A DNA stretch of 60,302 nt from Candidatus Poribacteria bacterium (lineage in GTDB: Bacteria > Poribacteria > WGA-4E > WGA-3G), in contig JAAXHD010000152.1 in NCBI GenBank assembly GCA_012271015.1, positions 1 through 60,302 of the forward strand, in the 5' to 3' direction. The position numbers and the translations under genes were made by a program. A model generated the notes under the pieces. The model ran no database searches. It had not been told where the DNA came from and saw only the letters and a program-made list of their open reading frames with translations. Shown here piece after piece: positions 45,901-53,335 of the stretch (position 1 is the first letter of the stretch; each line of letters begins with the position of its first letter).

Positions 45901-46043
45901 GTGCGTATCAGGTGTGTGAGAAGTGGTTGAAGGATCGACGTGGAGAGGCGTTAAGTCGTGCAGAGTTGCAGCAGTATCGCGCGATTCTGGTGGCTGTTGC
46001 GGAGACGCTTACAGTCATGGCGGAGATTGATGGGGTTTCCTAA
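42945..46043 (+). CDS. Type IIG/ISP-like restriction-modification enzyme
   Basis: 1,032-residue single-chain DNA methyltransferase with N-terminal nuclease-like region. The methyltransferase core has motif I ILDPATGTGGFLL (near residue 350) and motif IV GNPPYQRK (near 475). The C-terminal ~400 residues match the type ISP C-terminal specificity domain (DRHIEPIHYRPFDIRSTYF, PRPEVMRNLL). The N-terminal nuclease-like motif is GRPDFIAMDGLLPIGYIEAEAHG; the expected ExK is ExE, so cleavage is uncertain. No ISP-type helicase is present between nuclease and methylase. It has its own promoter and is followed by an AAA ATPase gene. Confidence 0.85.
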   Translation: MTFQTHCNRYLQNVQQTQTTSEATPELSLFPHLQTFLEGIAVDHFDRDTVTFTQEPRRLDQIGRPDFIAMDGLLPIGYIEAEAHGRDLDALTGHAAEQNARFIENLDNFILTNFVEFQLWTDGQLRATANITDAPENLETLLERFLNAGNVQIASPEVLARYLARRTRELQTQIATTLTDEDSNIHAMFSAFKETLISTLTPDDFADMYAQTLAYGLFAARCTLPNATNFSRHTAVEGLPRSNPFLLELFYHVASPRLETNVTYILDDIASLLQNVPTEMLRTAFAARNHLEDPVIHFYETFLAEYDPQRRVDRGVYYTPPQVISYIVRSVDSLLKTELNRPDGLADDGTLILDPATGTGGFLLTVLDHIRESVTETYGTGEWNQYVNAELVKRIFGFELLVAPYTIAHLKLSLFLQAQGWRADERLRIYLTNTLEQPAEMQPSLPFAEFISDEANAALSVKRDEPLLVILGNPPYQRKSANPSREGRRLTFIGELIENYRQINGEPLGERNSKALQSDYVKFTRWAQWRIDKNGEGIVGYIVNNSFLDGPMFRGMRKSLLDSFNTIYLLNLHGSNRRTEAVPEGERDENVFDISQGVCILLCVKERDISAPPTVYYADMWGSREEKYRILSETDVQSTEWYQLQPTLPRYLFVPQVTDYSAEYESGWEITDIFQIGSVGIATGRDKLAIHWTTEELRETISDFVSLTEVEVKQKYDLKDSGGWNVHRVQTDLRNHPDIDRHIEPIHYRPFDIRSTYFTGQSSGFHGCPRPEVMRNLLVENLALCVCRIVTGSKWQHALVTDKITEKCNISNQGSESGYVFPLYLYPNPEELGLETERSLNFKSAFLTALSEALGLPQVVPFDLPEGVSPEEILAYIYAVLYSSTYRERYYEFLQYGFPRIPLPQDIDQFRTLAALGQRLIDCHLLNYIPRPEIAPTGTRGPAVHRFEGEGDGVVAQVRYLDERVWINPTQYFTDVPLAVWEYEVGAYQVCEKWLKDRRGEALSRAELQQYRAILVAVAETLTVMAEIDGVS

Positions 46044-46079
46044 CCTCACCTACCACCAATATCCAAGCCATTATTTTCC

Positions 46080-46108
46080 TTGCAATCGATAGCAAACGCG
46101 CCTATAAT
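46080..46108 (+). promoter_or_regulatory. Promoter of AAA ATPase gene
   Basis: TTGCAA (46080-46085), 17-base spacer, TATAAT (46103-46108), 34 bases before the ATG. Confidence 0.65.
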
Positions 46109-46141
46109 TGATTCAAGCCATCACCAATAAGAAAAGAAACA

Positions 46142-47593
46142 ATGCACACCTACCTTAACGTCCAAAACTTCGGTCCGATAGAAAAGGCAGAGATAGACCT
46201 GCGTCCGCTAACTGTATTCGTCGGCGAGAGTAACACCGGCAAGACCTACCTCGCCGCGCTTATTTACGCATTACACCAAAATTTCAGGGGCATCTCACAA
46301 TTTCCTTGGGCAAGTTCTGCCGCTTCTTATTTCAGTTTTATTTCTCGTTCGAGAGACCGCTATTCACAAAGTCGGCAAGAGGAAGTAGTACAAGAAATGT
46401 TAGAGGTACTCGAAAAGTTAAACACACCTGAACGGCATTTCAAATTTTCCGATTTACCTCAGCAGGTGCCAACTAGGTTGGAGTCTATACTCACTGATCA
46501 GGAAAACTTCACATACGAACTCCAACGGTGTTTTGATCTTGAATCTGTTTCCAAGTTAATTCGATTTACCGGAAATCAAAACAACGAAATGAAAATTTCA
46601 CTGGCGGTTCGCGAGGGTGATCAAACGTATTGGGATTTTGAGGCGCGGTCCTCTGGATCCACCGAGCCCACCATAACAGGGCACATCAATCCGGACATGA
46701 TTCTCCTCGACGCAAATGACCCAATACGTAAGAACGAATTCAATGAAACATCCGATGTTGAACGCCTATTCCGAACCTTAAGCACCCGCCGGTGGCGAAT
46801 AGGAGATTCATACTACTTGCCTGCCGCTCGGAGCGGCATCATGGAAAGCCGAGATGTACTTGCCACTGCTCTTATCAAACGAGCGACGCGCATCGGTTTA
46901 GATCACCTTGAAGTGTCTACATTTTCAGGAATGATAGCAGATTTTCTGGAGCAAATTTTCCAATACAAGGAACGCAGGAGATCGCCAAGCAAAATAAGTC
47001 GCGTCGCTGAACAACTGGAGACGGATCTGCTGGAGGGGAAAATAGAAGTTGAACGCGCTACGCCAGAAGCGTATCCGCAATTTCTATACCGTCCAGAGCA
47101 GTCGAAAGACGGATTGCGAATGAGCCATTCCTCAGCGATGGTATCCGAACTGGCCCCCTTAGTCCTCTTTCTACGAGGCATCGTCAAACAGGGGGACCTG
47201 CTCATTATTGAGGAACCTGAATCTCACTTACATCCGACGGCACAAACCAAAATTGCCCAAACTTTCGCTCGTTTGGTCCGAGCCGGTGTTCACGTCCTGA
47301 TTACAACACACAGCAACTATCTACTCCAACAAATCGGAAACCTTATTCGCGAAGGTGAATTGCGAAAACAAGGAGAATCCACAAGTGAAAAAGCAGACTA
47401 CTTGAAAGAGGAAGAGGTTGGGGCGTGGTGGTTCCATAAGAACAAGCCAGTCGCAGAACTCCCATTTGACCTTATTGAAGGTATAGAACCGGAGGATCTC
47501 TTAGATGTAGCTGAGGATCTCTATAACCGTTCGGCTGGACTTCAAAATAGAATTGAAGAAACTAAAGGGAAGGATGCCGTTGAATCTGAGTAA
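46142..47593 (+). CDS. AAA ATPase of the OLD/AAA_15 type
   Basis: 483-residue ABC/SMC-like ATPase. It starts YLNVQNFGPIEKAEIDLRPL with Walker A GESNTGKTYL, and has the D-loop/Walker B cluster LLIIEEPESHLHPTAQ and a LITTHSNYLLQQI H-loop. There is no TOPRIM nuclease domain, unlike OLD proteins. The stop overlaps the following small gene by 20 bases, so a two-gene defence-type pair is likely. The function is unknown. Confidence 0.8.
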   Translation: MHTYLNVQNFGPIEKAEIDLRPLTVFVGESNTGKTYLAALIYALHQNFRGISQFPWASSAASYFSFISRSRDRYSQSRQEEVVQEMLEVLEKLNTPERHFKFSDLPQQVPTRLESILTDQENFTYELQRCFDLESVSKLIRFTGNQNNEMKISLAVREGDQTYWDFEARSSGSTEPTITGHINPDMILLDANDPIRKNEFNETSDVERLFRTLSTRRWRIGDSYYLPAARSGIMESRDVLATALIKRATRIGLDHLEVSTFSGMIADFLEQIFQYKERRRSPSKISRVAEQLETDLLEGKIEVERATPEAYPQFLYRPEQSKDGLRMSHSSAMVSELAPLVLFLRGIVKQGDLLIIEEPESHLHPTAQTKIAQTFARLVRAGVHVLITTHSNYLLQQIGNLIREGELRKQGESTSEKADYLKEEEVGAWWFHKNKPVAELPFDLIEGIEPEDLLDVAEDLYNRSAGLQNRIEETKGKDAVESE

Positions 47594-47960
47594 AGAGCTT
47601 ACCCACGTTCGAGAACAGGTATCTCCAAACAGCCTCACTAATTCATGCAGCGGAGAAGGATGTCGAGTATACCTTACCGACCTACCCAGAAATCGGGTCG
47701 TGATAAATGTAGAGATAGAATTTGACGCACGCCGAGACGACCGAAAAAGGTCTGACCGTCTGATGTTTTACGGCCACAAAAACACCTTCGTTGCCGTTCC
47801 AATTGTGCTAACCAAGAACGGCATTAGATGGACGAATCCAAGACGGCAAAACCAAGAAATTAAACTGACATTCAAAGGTAAAACTTTGAGAGTTCTGACA
47901 GGGCGTTGTGGTAGACCGAAGAACCTCGCCAACTTACTGTCTAACGCGGGTTATCTCTAA
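47574..47960 (+). CDS. Small basic partner of AAA ATPase, unknown
   Basis: 128-residue basic protein. ATG 47574 lies inside the AAA gene's end, with AAGGGAAGG upstream, so it is translationally coupled; an earlier in-frame ATG at 47553 is less likely. It shows beta-strand-rich segments such as RVVINVEIEF and QEIKLTFKGKTLRVL. I do not recognise the family. The overlap and position argue that it acts with the ATPase. Confidence 0.55.
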   Translation: MPLNLSKELTHVREQVSPNSLTNSCSGEGCRVYLTDLPRNRVVINVEIEFDARRDDRKRSDRLMFYGHKNTFVAVPIVLTKNGIRWTNPRRQNQEIKLTFKGKTLRVLTGRCGRPKNLANLLSNAGYL

Positions 47961-48017
47961 TCTTAATAGGACTTATACATTTCCTCTTAAAGAGCGGACG
48001 ATTAGAGGTAATGAATT

Positions 48018-48260
48018 ATGGGAATCTCAAGGAATAAGCACATGCTCAACGGAAAAACCAAACCTTACACGAAGACACTCAAAGAGACAATGCATCGAAA
48101 GTCAGAGATTCTCTCGAAGGCGCAGGCATTGTGGGAAATTGGCATGCAGGAAACAGCACAACCGCTTTGGCTGTCCGCTGCTACCTATGAGGAGCATATC
48201 GCACCAATACTTGATGCTTTGAATCGCGAAAAGGATCGCGAGCACAGCTCGTTCCTATAG
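48018..48260 (+). CDS. Hypothetical protein, possibly truncated
   Basis: 80-residue helical protein: MHRKSEILSKAQALWEIGMQETAQPLWLSAATYEEHIAP. The start at 48018 or 48042 cannot be decided. Short and not recognised; it may be an N-terminal remnant of a longer helical protein, since it ends abruptly in polar residues. Confidence 0.4.
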   Translation: MGISRNKHMLNGKTKPYTKTLKETMHRKSEILSKAQALWEIGMQETAQPLWLSAATYEEHIAPILDALNREKDREHSSFL

Positions 48261-48295
48261 AAGAACTGAATGTCCTACGCAACATTGAAAATCCC

Positions 48296-48324
48296 TTGAC
48301 AAAACCGAGGTTCTCGGATATACT
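48296..48324 (+). promoter_or_regulatory. Promoter of Uma2 gene with internal palindrome
   Basis: TTGACA (48296-48301), 17-base spacer, TATACT (48319-48324). The spacer contains CCGAG-gtt-CTCGG, a possible operator. About 75 bases before the ATG. Confidence 0.7.
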
Positions 48325-48398
48325 TAACACACAACGCGACTCAGAATTAAAACCTTAACATTTGTTTTCACGCATCTCACGGAACAGGAGAAATACTC

Positions 48399-49085
48399 AT
48401 GGCAACTCACCTAAACAGGGGCAAGATCCCTTACGTCCCCACAGACGCGGCGAAACTTTATCCCGAAACGGATGGAAAACCTATGGCGGCTACCGACCTT
48501 CATAGAGCGTTGCTTATCTGGACACTACAGGCACTTGAGGCACATTTTTCGCAAATACCGGAGGTCTATGTCTCCGGCGATATTATGATGTATGACGTAG
48601 AGGGCCCACATCGCACGGCTGTTTCGCCAGATGTCCTCGTCTCTTTTGGGATAGGTACGAAGAAGCGACGCACCTATAAGGTATGGGAGGAAGGAAAACC
48701 CCCAGAGTTCGCGATGGAGTTCTCAAGTGAAAGCACCTATGAGAATGACTTAACAGGTAAAATGGACATCTACGCAGCCATGGGGATTCAGGACTACTTC
48801 TTATACGATGCGGAGGGTCGCTATCTGCCGTCTTCGTTGATGGGGTTCGAGTTGGTGAATGGTGCGTATGTAGGCATCCCCGCGAATGCTGATGGGGGTA
48901 TTCATTCGAGGGCATTGAATTTAGATTTCCATCTGCGTGATGATGGGGATTTGGCGATTTACGCGCCGAGTGCCGGGGAGTGGCTACAGACCCCCACAGA
49001 GGTTGCAGAGGCACGCGCAGAAAAAGCAGAAGCAGAAGTCGCACGACTCCGTGAGCAACTTGCCCGTTTGCAAAGAGACCCCTAA
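48399..49085 (+). CDS. Uma2 family putative endonuclease
   Basis: 228-residue protein of the Uma2 family (PD-(D/E)XK fold). SPDVLVSFGIGTKK and PPEFAMEFSSEST form the nuclease-like core. A coiled-coil C-terminus (about residues 197-225) ends the protein. Uma2 genes are common in repeat-rich genomes with unclear function. A strong promoter lies upstream. Confidence 0.85.
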   Translation: MATHLNRGKIPYVPTDAAKLYPETDGKPMAATDLHRALLIWTLQALEAHFSQIPEVYVSGDIMMYDVEGPHRTAVSPDVLVSFGIGTKKRRTYKVWEEGKPPEFAMEFSSESTYENDLTGKMDIYAAMGIQDYFLYDAEGRYLPSSLMGFELVNGAYVGIPANADGGIHSRALNLDFHLRDDGDLAIYAPSAGEWLQTPTEVAEARAEKAEAEVARLREQLARLQRDP

Positions 49086-49332
49086 AACATGCCATCTACA
49101 TGGCACTTTCTTCGGCTTGCGGGTAAATGAAAAATGTTACACTTTTCACCAAATTATTTTTCTTCACACAGAAGCGCAATGGGAGAAACACCCAAGAAAC
49201 CCACGCTATCCGTGGATTCTCAACCGAAATGCGCACAGAAATGCCAATTTAAAAATGTTATAAAAACGTAACATTTTGGAACATTTTGCGGAATTATAAA
49301 CCTCGAGGTCTGAAAAACGCAACCGTTTGCAT

Positions 49333-49509
49333 CTATTGCATCTTGATCTCTCCCCAACTCACAGCGAGGAGACCGGTCGGGTCAACCGCAAGTCCTTCTA
49401 CCATAGCCTCTTCAATCTCATTGGCAGTCAGTGTCGAGTCATAAATTCGGATGTCATCAACGGCACCCTCGTAATCGACCCCACCGGGCCAGCCACTCGT
49501 AAGTGTCAT
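49333..49509 (-). CDS. 58-residue LamG C-terminal fragment with strong RBS
   Basis: ATG 49509 to TAG 49333 encodes 58 residues. VDYEGAVDDIRIYDSTLT is the last strand region of a LamG domain and the end LAVDPTGLLAVSWGEIK is the tail shared with the LamG and NPCBM proteins. There is no signal peptide. AAGGAGG lies seven to nine bases upstream, so it can be translated. It is most likely a remnant of a longer gene. Confidence 0.55.
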   Translation of the reverse strand: MTLTSGWPGGVDYEGAVDDIRIYDSTLTANEIEEAMVEGLAVDPTGLLAVSWGEIKMQ

Positions 49510-49839
49510 CCGTTTTACCTCCTTGGTCGTTTCTTGTTACATTAACCCAAGTTGATAGTTGTGTAGCATAATCTTCTATATTGTGCATAAACGTGCGCAA
49601 ACTGAAAGTTTACGCTACAAAAATCAGCGAATACGCCGCGATTTGCGATACAAGCAGGATAGATAAGCCTAAAATCTTATAAGTAATGCGTGGGCAGGCA
49701 CAAGACCGGTTTCCCCTACAAGGGTTTTTCGGGGATAAAATTACTGAAATATTTATTGAAACTTCATCAAACCGCACCTACCGTGAATGGAACTGTCAAT
49801 AATCAGTGGTCGGAAAGTGTCGCGATCAGGAGATCGCTC
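49510..49839. other. Gene-free gap
   Basis: 330 bases with no convincing gene. It holds partial intergenic repeats (a GTAGCATAA-type motif near 49562, a GGCAGGCACAAGACC motif near 49692, and CGCGATCAGGAGATCGCTCCTACA near 49817) of the families seen elsewhere. Confidence 0.5.
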
Positions 49840-51300
49840 CTACAAGTTATCTAAAGGGAACACGGGACGGCGGATGTTGTGATATTCAAAATGTAGCGGG
49901 TTTACTGCCGTCAGTCCGGGTGTATCTACCTCGATAATCTGTCCCGCAATGGGTTCATAGGCGGCACGGTAGGCGACCGCGGCTTTGACGACGATCATCC
50001 GCATCTCCGTTGGATCAATACCGAGACTGTAGAGTTGCTGGAGACTAAACGGGGTCTGTCGCCGACTCGTCAGAGCAACCAAAGAATCTCCCACTGCCAC
50101 GACGGCCGTCAAGCCTTGATCGTGGTATCTCTGCCCGCCGTGCCGAGGTTGCGTCTCTATGTACTGACCGTCGTGGATGAGCCGGACATTGCCGCGAATC
50201 GAGACGGGATCGCCGTGCAGATTGTCCGCTTTCCCACCGACTTCAAGAGAAATCGTCCCACCGACCCCTGCCTGAATACAACTCTGAACAGCCTCTGGAT
50301 CAAAAACGACAACGACGAACCCCGATGCTTTCTGCCGTACCAACTCCGATAAAATGAAGGTGCTATCTCCCGGTGAACCACCACCGATATTATCCCCCAT
50401 CTCAACAAGAATAACAGGCGGGCTATCAGATTGGATGGCTTGCTCGACTGCCTGCGCCGCATCGGGAAGATCGAGCGTGAGTTGTCCGCGGGCGTTCCAG
50501 AGCATGTCCGACAACCGATCGGCTTCCGTCTGAGCGAGTTGTGGGTCGTCATCAGTGACGACGACGAAGGCAGGACCGGCTTCATGGACATCGGCATAGG
50601 GATAGCCTACAGCGACATTCGCGACGAGGATATTCGGATCCTCTTCCAACTGTTTCGCGGTGTTGAGAATCGATGCCATCGGCGGAGCACTGGTGACATG
50701 ATACAAGATATTGAGGAGCATGGGTGGTTTGGCGAGTGCTTGTGTGGGTGTAACCTCTCCTCGGAGTATCCGCATCATCAATTCTGCGGCTTGTCGTCCA
50801 CGTTGACGTTGATCGATGTGCGGCGTTGTCTTGTAAATCACGAGTGCCGTCGATTCAGCGACCATCTGCTCGGAGACGTTCACGTGCTGGTCAAGCGTGA
50901 CAACAATCGGGAAGTCTCGACCGAATGCGTCGCGAAGCCGTCGTAAGACCTCGCCATCACCATCAGGATAACTCTCAACGACCATTGCGCCGTGCAGTGC
51001 GAGTAGCAGCCCTTCATGTTTCGGCGCGGCTTTGAGGTGCTGGATTAATATATCTATCATCCGGTCAAAGACATCGTCCGTTACAGGTCCTGCTGGTATC
51101 GCAGTAGCCATGAATGTCGGATAAATCGTATAATCGAACTCTGTCGCGCCTTGGATAAATCCACTTATTTCGTGATGTGCTTCTCCCCAACGCTTTATCA
51201 TATTACCTGCATGGGTTTGAGAGAACGCAGCGGCATCGGTGGGGGTGTCGCTAAATGTATTGGATTCGTGCATGATTCCGGCGATGGCAAGTGTTGTCAT
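49840..51300 (-). CDS. M81 family metallopeptidase (MlrC-like)
   Basis: 486-residue zinc hydrolase of the MlrC/M81 family. Segments GIMHESNTFS, LLLALHGAMVVESYPDGDGEVLRR, VTLDQHVNVSEQM and EMGDNIGGGSPGDSTFILSE are characteristic of the family, whose best-known member degrades microcystin; here the substrate is unknown. Starts at ATG 51300, divergent from the HD-hydrolase operon with about 220 bases between. Confidence 0.88.
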   Translation of the reverse strand: MTTLAIAGIMHESNTFSDTPTDAAAFSQTHAGNMIKRWGEAHHEISGFIQGATEFDYTIYPTFMATAIPAGPVTDDVFDRMIDILIQHLKAAPKHEGLLLALHGAMVVESYPDGDGEVLRRLRDAFGRDFPIVVTLDQHVNVSEQMVAESTALVIYKTTPHIDQRQRGRQAAELMMRILRGEVTPTQALAKPPMLLNILYHVTSAPPMASILNTAKQLEEDPNILVANVAVGYPYADVHEAGPAFVVVTDDDPQLAQTEADRLSDMLWNARGQLTLDLPDAAQAVEQAIQSDSPPVILVEMGDNIGGGSPGDSTFILSELVRQKASGFVVVVFDPEAVQSCIQAGVGGTISLEVGGKADNLHGDPVSIRGNVRLIHDGQYIETQPRHGGQRYHDQGLTAVVAVGDSLVALTSRRQTPFSLQQLYSLGIDPTEMRMIVVKAAVAYRAAYEPIAGQIIEVDTPGLTAVNPLHFEYHNIRRPVFPLDNL

Positions 51301-51310
51301 AATTTTTCCT

Positions 51311-51401
51311 TAGATGGCAGTCAGCAATCAGCCTTCGGCAATCAGCCTTCGGTAATCAGCAGTTAGCTCAGTAAGAGTCGGGATTCGGAGATCCCTCCTA
51401 C
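51311..51401. repeat. R1-type words and TCGGGATTCGG palindrome
   Basis: cagtcagcaatcagccttcgg words are repeated at 51317-51365, then GTCGGGATTCGGAGATCCCTCCTAC at 51377-51401. Confidence 0.6.
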
Positions 51402-51418
51402 CGCAAATCAAAAACATC

Positions 51419-51447
51419 TTGACGGGTTCCTGAAAATAGTGTATCAT
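51419..51447 (+). promoter_or_regulatory. Promoter of HD-hydrolase operon
   Basis: TTGACG (51419-51424), 17-base spacer, TATCAT (51442-51447). 78 bases upstream of ATG 51525. Confidence 0.55.
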
Positions 51448-51524
51448 TTAACAACGTTTAAGTCTCCATTTTTCTCAGAGTAAATTCCGGCATTATAGCA
51501 CGAATCGGAGTCACGACACGACGC

Positions 51525-52241
51525 ATGACGCAGAACGGTACCCGGAAAAACCAGATCGAAGAAGCGATAGAAGTCGCCGCCGAAGCCCATCACGGGCAAT
51601 ATCGGAAAGGCACGCACACGCCCTATATCACACACCCTTACGCCGTCGGACTCATTCTAATGGATGCGGGATGTACCGAACCCGTGATTATTGCCGGTAT
51701 CCTACACGACACAGTTGAGGACACCGATCTGACGCTGGAATTCATTCGAGAACGCTTTGGTGTCGCTATCGCAGACATGGTCGAAGGTTGTTCAGAGAAC
51801 AAAGCGTTACGGTGGCGAGCCCGTAAAACCGAACGGATCGAAGCGTTACGAACTGCGAGTCCTGAAGTCTGCACCGTAACATGTGCCGACAAACTTCACA
51901 ACCTACGCACTATCATCTCAGAGCACGATGTCATCGGTGATACGGTATGGGATCGGTTTCACGGCGGTGTCGAGGATCAGGCATGGTATTATCGTAGTAT
52001 TCTCGGCGCGATCGCCGACCGAGATGCCGCTTTACAAAAAAGCGGAGTCCGTGCTAAACTATCTAAACATGACAGCCGTGCGAGTACCCGCTCCGATGGG
52101 AAAGACACCGCACCTCAACAAGGGTTCCCCGATAGCAACGACGCTCGGAAGACTCCCGCAGCAATAGACGCTGTAAACCCTCAACTTTTTCGCCAGTTTC
52201 AGCAGGCTGTGGCATACCTATTTGAAGGAGACATTCAATGA
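51525..52241 (+). CDS. HD-domain phosphohydrolase (SpoT/MESH1-like)
   Basis: 238-residue protein with an HD-superfamily hydrolase domain in its first ~150 residues: KGTHTPYITHPYAVG, AGILHDTVEDTDL (catalytic HD) and CADKLHNLRTI. This resembles RelA/SpoT-type (p)ppGpp hydrolases, but without synthetase domain. The last ~60 residues are low-complexity and end with a short helix. The stop overlaps the next gene's ATG (ATGA, 52238-52241), so the pair is coupled. Confidence 0.8.
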   Translation: MTQNGTRKNQIEEAIEVAAEAHHGQYRKGTHTPYITHPYAVGLILMDAGCTEPVIIAGILHDTVEDTDLTLEFIRERFGVAIADMVEGCSENKALRWRARKTERIEALRTASPEVCTVTCADKLHNLRTIISEHDVIGDTVWDRFHGGVEDQAWYYRSILGAIADRDAALQKSGVRAKLSKHDSRASTRSDGKDTAPQQGFPDSNDARKTPAAIDAVNPQLFRQFQQAVAYLFEGDIQ

Positions 52242-53134
52242 AGATTGCGTACGCTTTTAGACGATGTGCATCGTATCCCTACAACGGTGGGGGGTTACCT
52301 ACCGATGCAACAGATCGACGACGGTTTTTGGATCATGCCAAAGCGATTGGATTCGATGGAATTGAACTTCCCGCGATGAACCTTCCTGACGCTGAAGCCA
52401 AGACGCTTCGTTTGGAACTTGAAGATGCCGGTATTCCATGCGTTGCGATTCGCGGCGGCGGCGGTGCCGCGCATCCGCGTGTTGCCGCAGCCAACAAGCA
52501 AGGTATGATAAACGCCGTTAATTTCGCCGCGAATATCGGCGCGGGCGTTGTGAATTCCACGGTTACCACGCCACCTCGCGACCCGAACGGTAAAGGCACG
52601 TATCGCGGTGAACCGGTGTCGCAAGGGTCAAGCCGTCTCGCGAGTGCTGTGGATTATGAGCGCACCGCAAAAGCAGTGAGCGAAGTCGCCGGTATCGCTG
52701 CCAATCTGGGGGTGGAAATTTCCATAGAGATCCATCAAAACTCGATTGCGGACAACAGCTGGTCGGCATTACACCTGTTAGAACTAATCGATGCCCCGAA
52801 CGTCGGTGTGAACCCCGACTTAGGCAACATCTATTGGACTTACGATATTCCAGAGGAATCGTGCGAAGATGCGATCGTCGCACTCGCGCAGCACGTCAAC
52901 TATTGGCATTGCAAGAGCCTCTATCGGGTACATATCCCAGACTTAGAAACGGCCATCTACGTCCAAGCCCCGTTGCCTGACGGTGAAATCGACTACCGCT
53001 TCGCGATTGCGGCGTTATTGAATGTCAACTACGACGGGTATCTGGCAATCGAAGGGATACGCGACGGCGACCAATTCCACCAAGATGGTCGGAGTGTGGC
53101 GTATGTAAAATCTGTTTTGTCGGATTTACAGTAA
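52238..53134 (+). CDS. Sugar phosphate isomerase/epimerase (TIM barrel)
   Basis: 298-residue xylose-isomerase-like TIM barrel. Metal ligands are visible as ISIEIHQNS (Glu), VNPDLGNIYW (Asp), WHCKSLY (His) and LAIEGIRDG (Glu). The sugar or cyclitol substrate is unknown. Translationally coupled to the HD hydrolase. Confidence 0.85.
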   Translation: MKIAYAFRRCASYPYNGGGLPTDATDRRRFLDHAKAIGFDGIELPAMNLPDAEAKTLRLELEDAGIPCVAIRGGGGAAHPRVAAANKQGMINAVNFAANIGAGVVNSTVTTPPRDPNGKGTYRGEPVSQGSSRLASAVDYERTAKAVSEVAGIAANLGVEISIEIHQNSIADNSWSALHLLELIDAPNVGVNPDLGNIYWTYDIPEESCEDAIVALAQHVNYWHCKSLYRVHIPDLETAIYVQAPLPDGEIDYRFAIAALLNVNYDGYLAIEGIRDGDQFHQDGRSVAYVKSVLSDLQ

Positions 53135-53136
53135 CG

Positions 53137-53318
53137 GTTGTCAGTTATCGGTTAAAGAGGGTTCCTGTAACAATCTCCCCTCACTTGGAATATTCCAAGG
53201 GGTCGTCAATGGCTACCAAAAACCTCTTAACTGAAAATCGAAAGGGTTGCGTAGCAACCCCGGGGAATGCCACACGGCATTCATACCGTTGATTCACCGA
53301 TAACCGATAACCATTAAA
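53137..53318. repeat. R1 repeat with two nested hairpins before selD
   Basis: Arms gttgtcagttatcggttaaa and cttaactgaaaatcg and cgataaccgataacc. Internal GGGTTGC-gta-GCAACCC (53244-53260) runs directly into a GAATGCC-acac-GGCATTC palindrome block (53258-53295), which is the inverted copy of 13081-13119. Confidence 0.7.
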
Positions 53319-53335
53319 GAGGCATCTATTCTATT

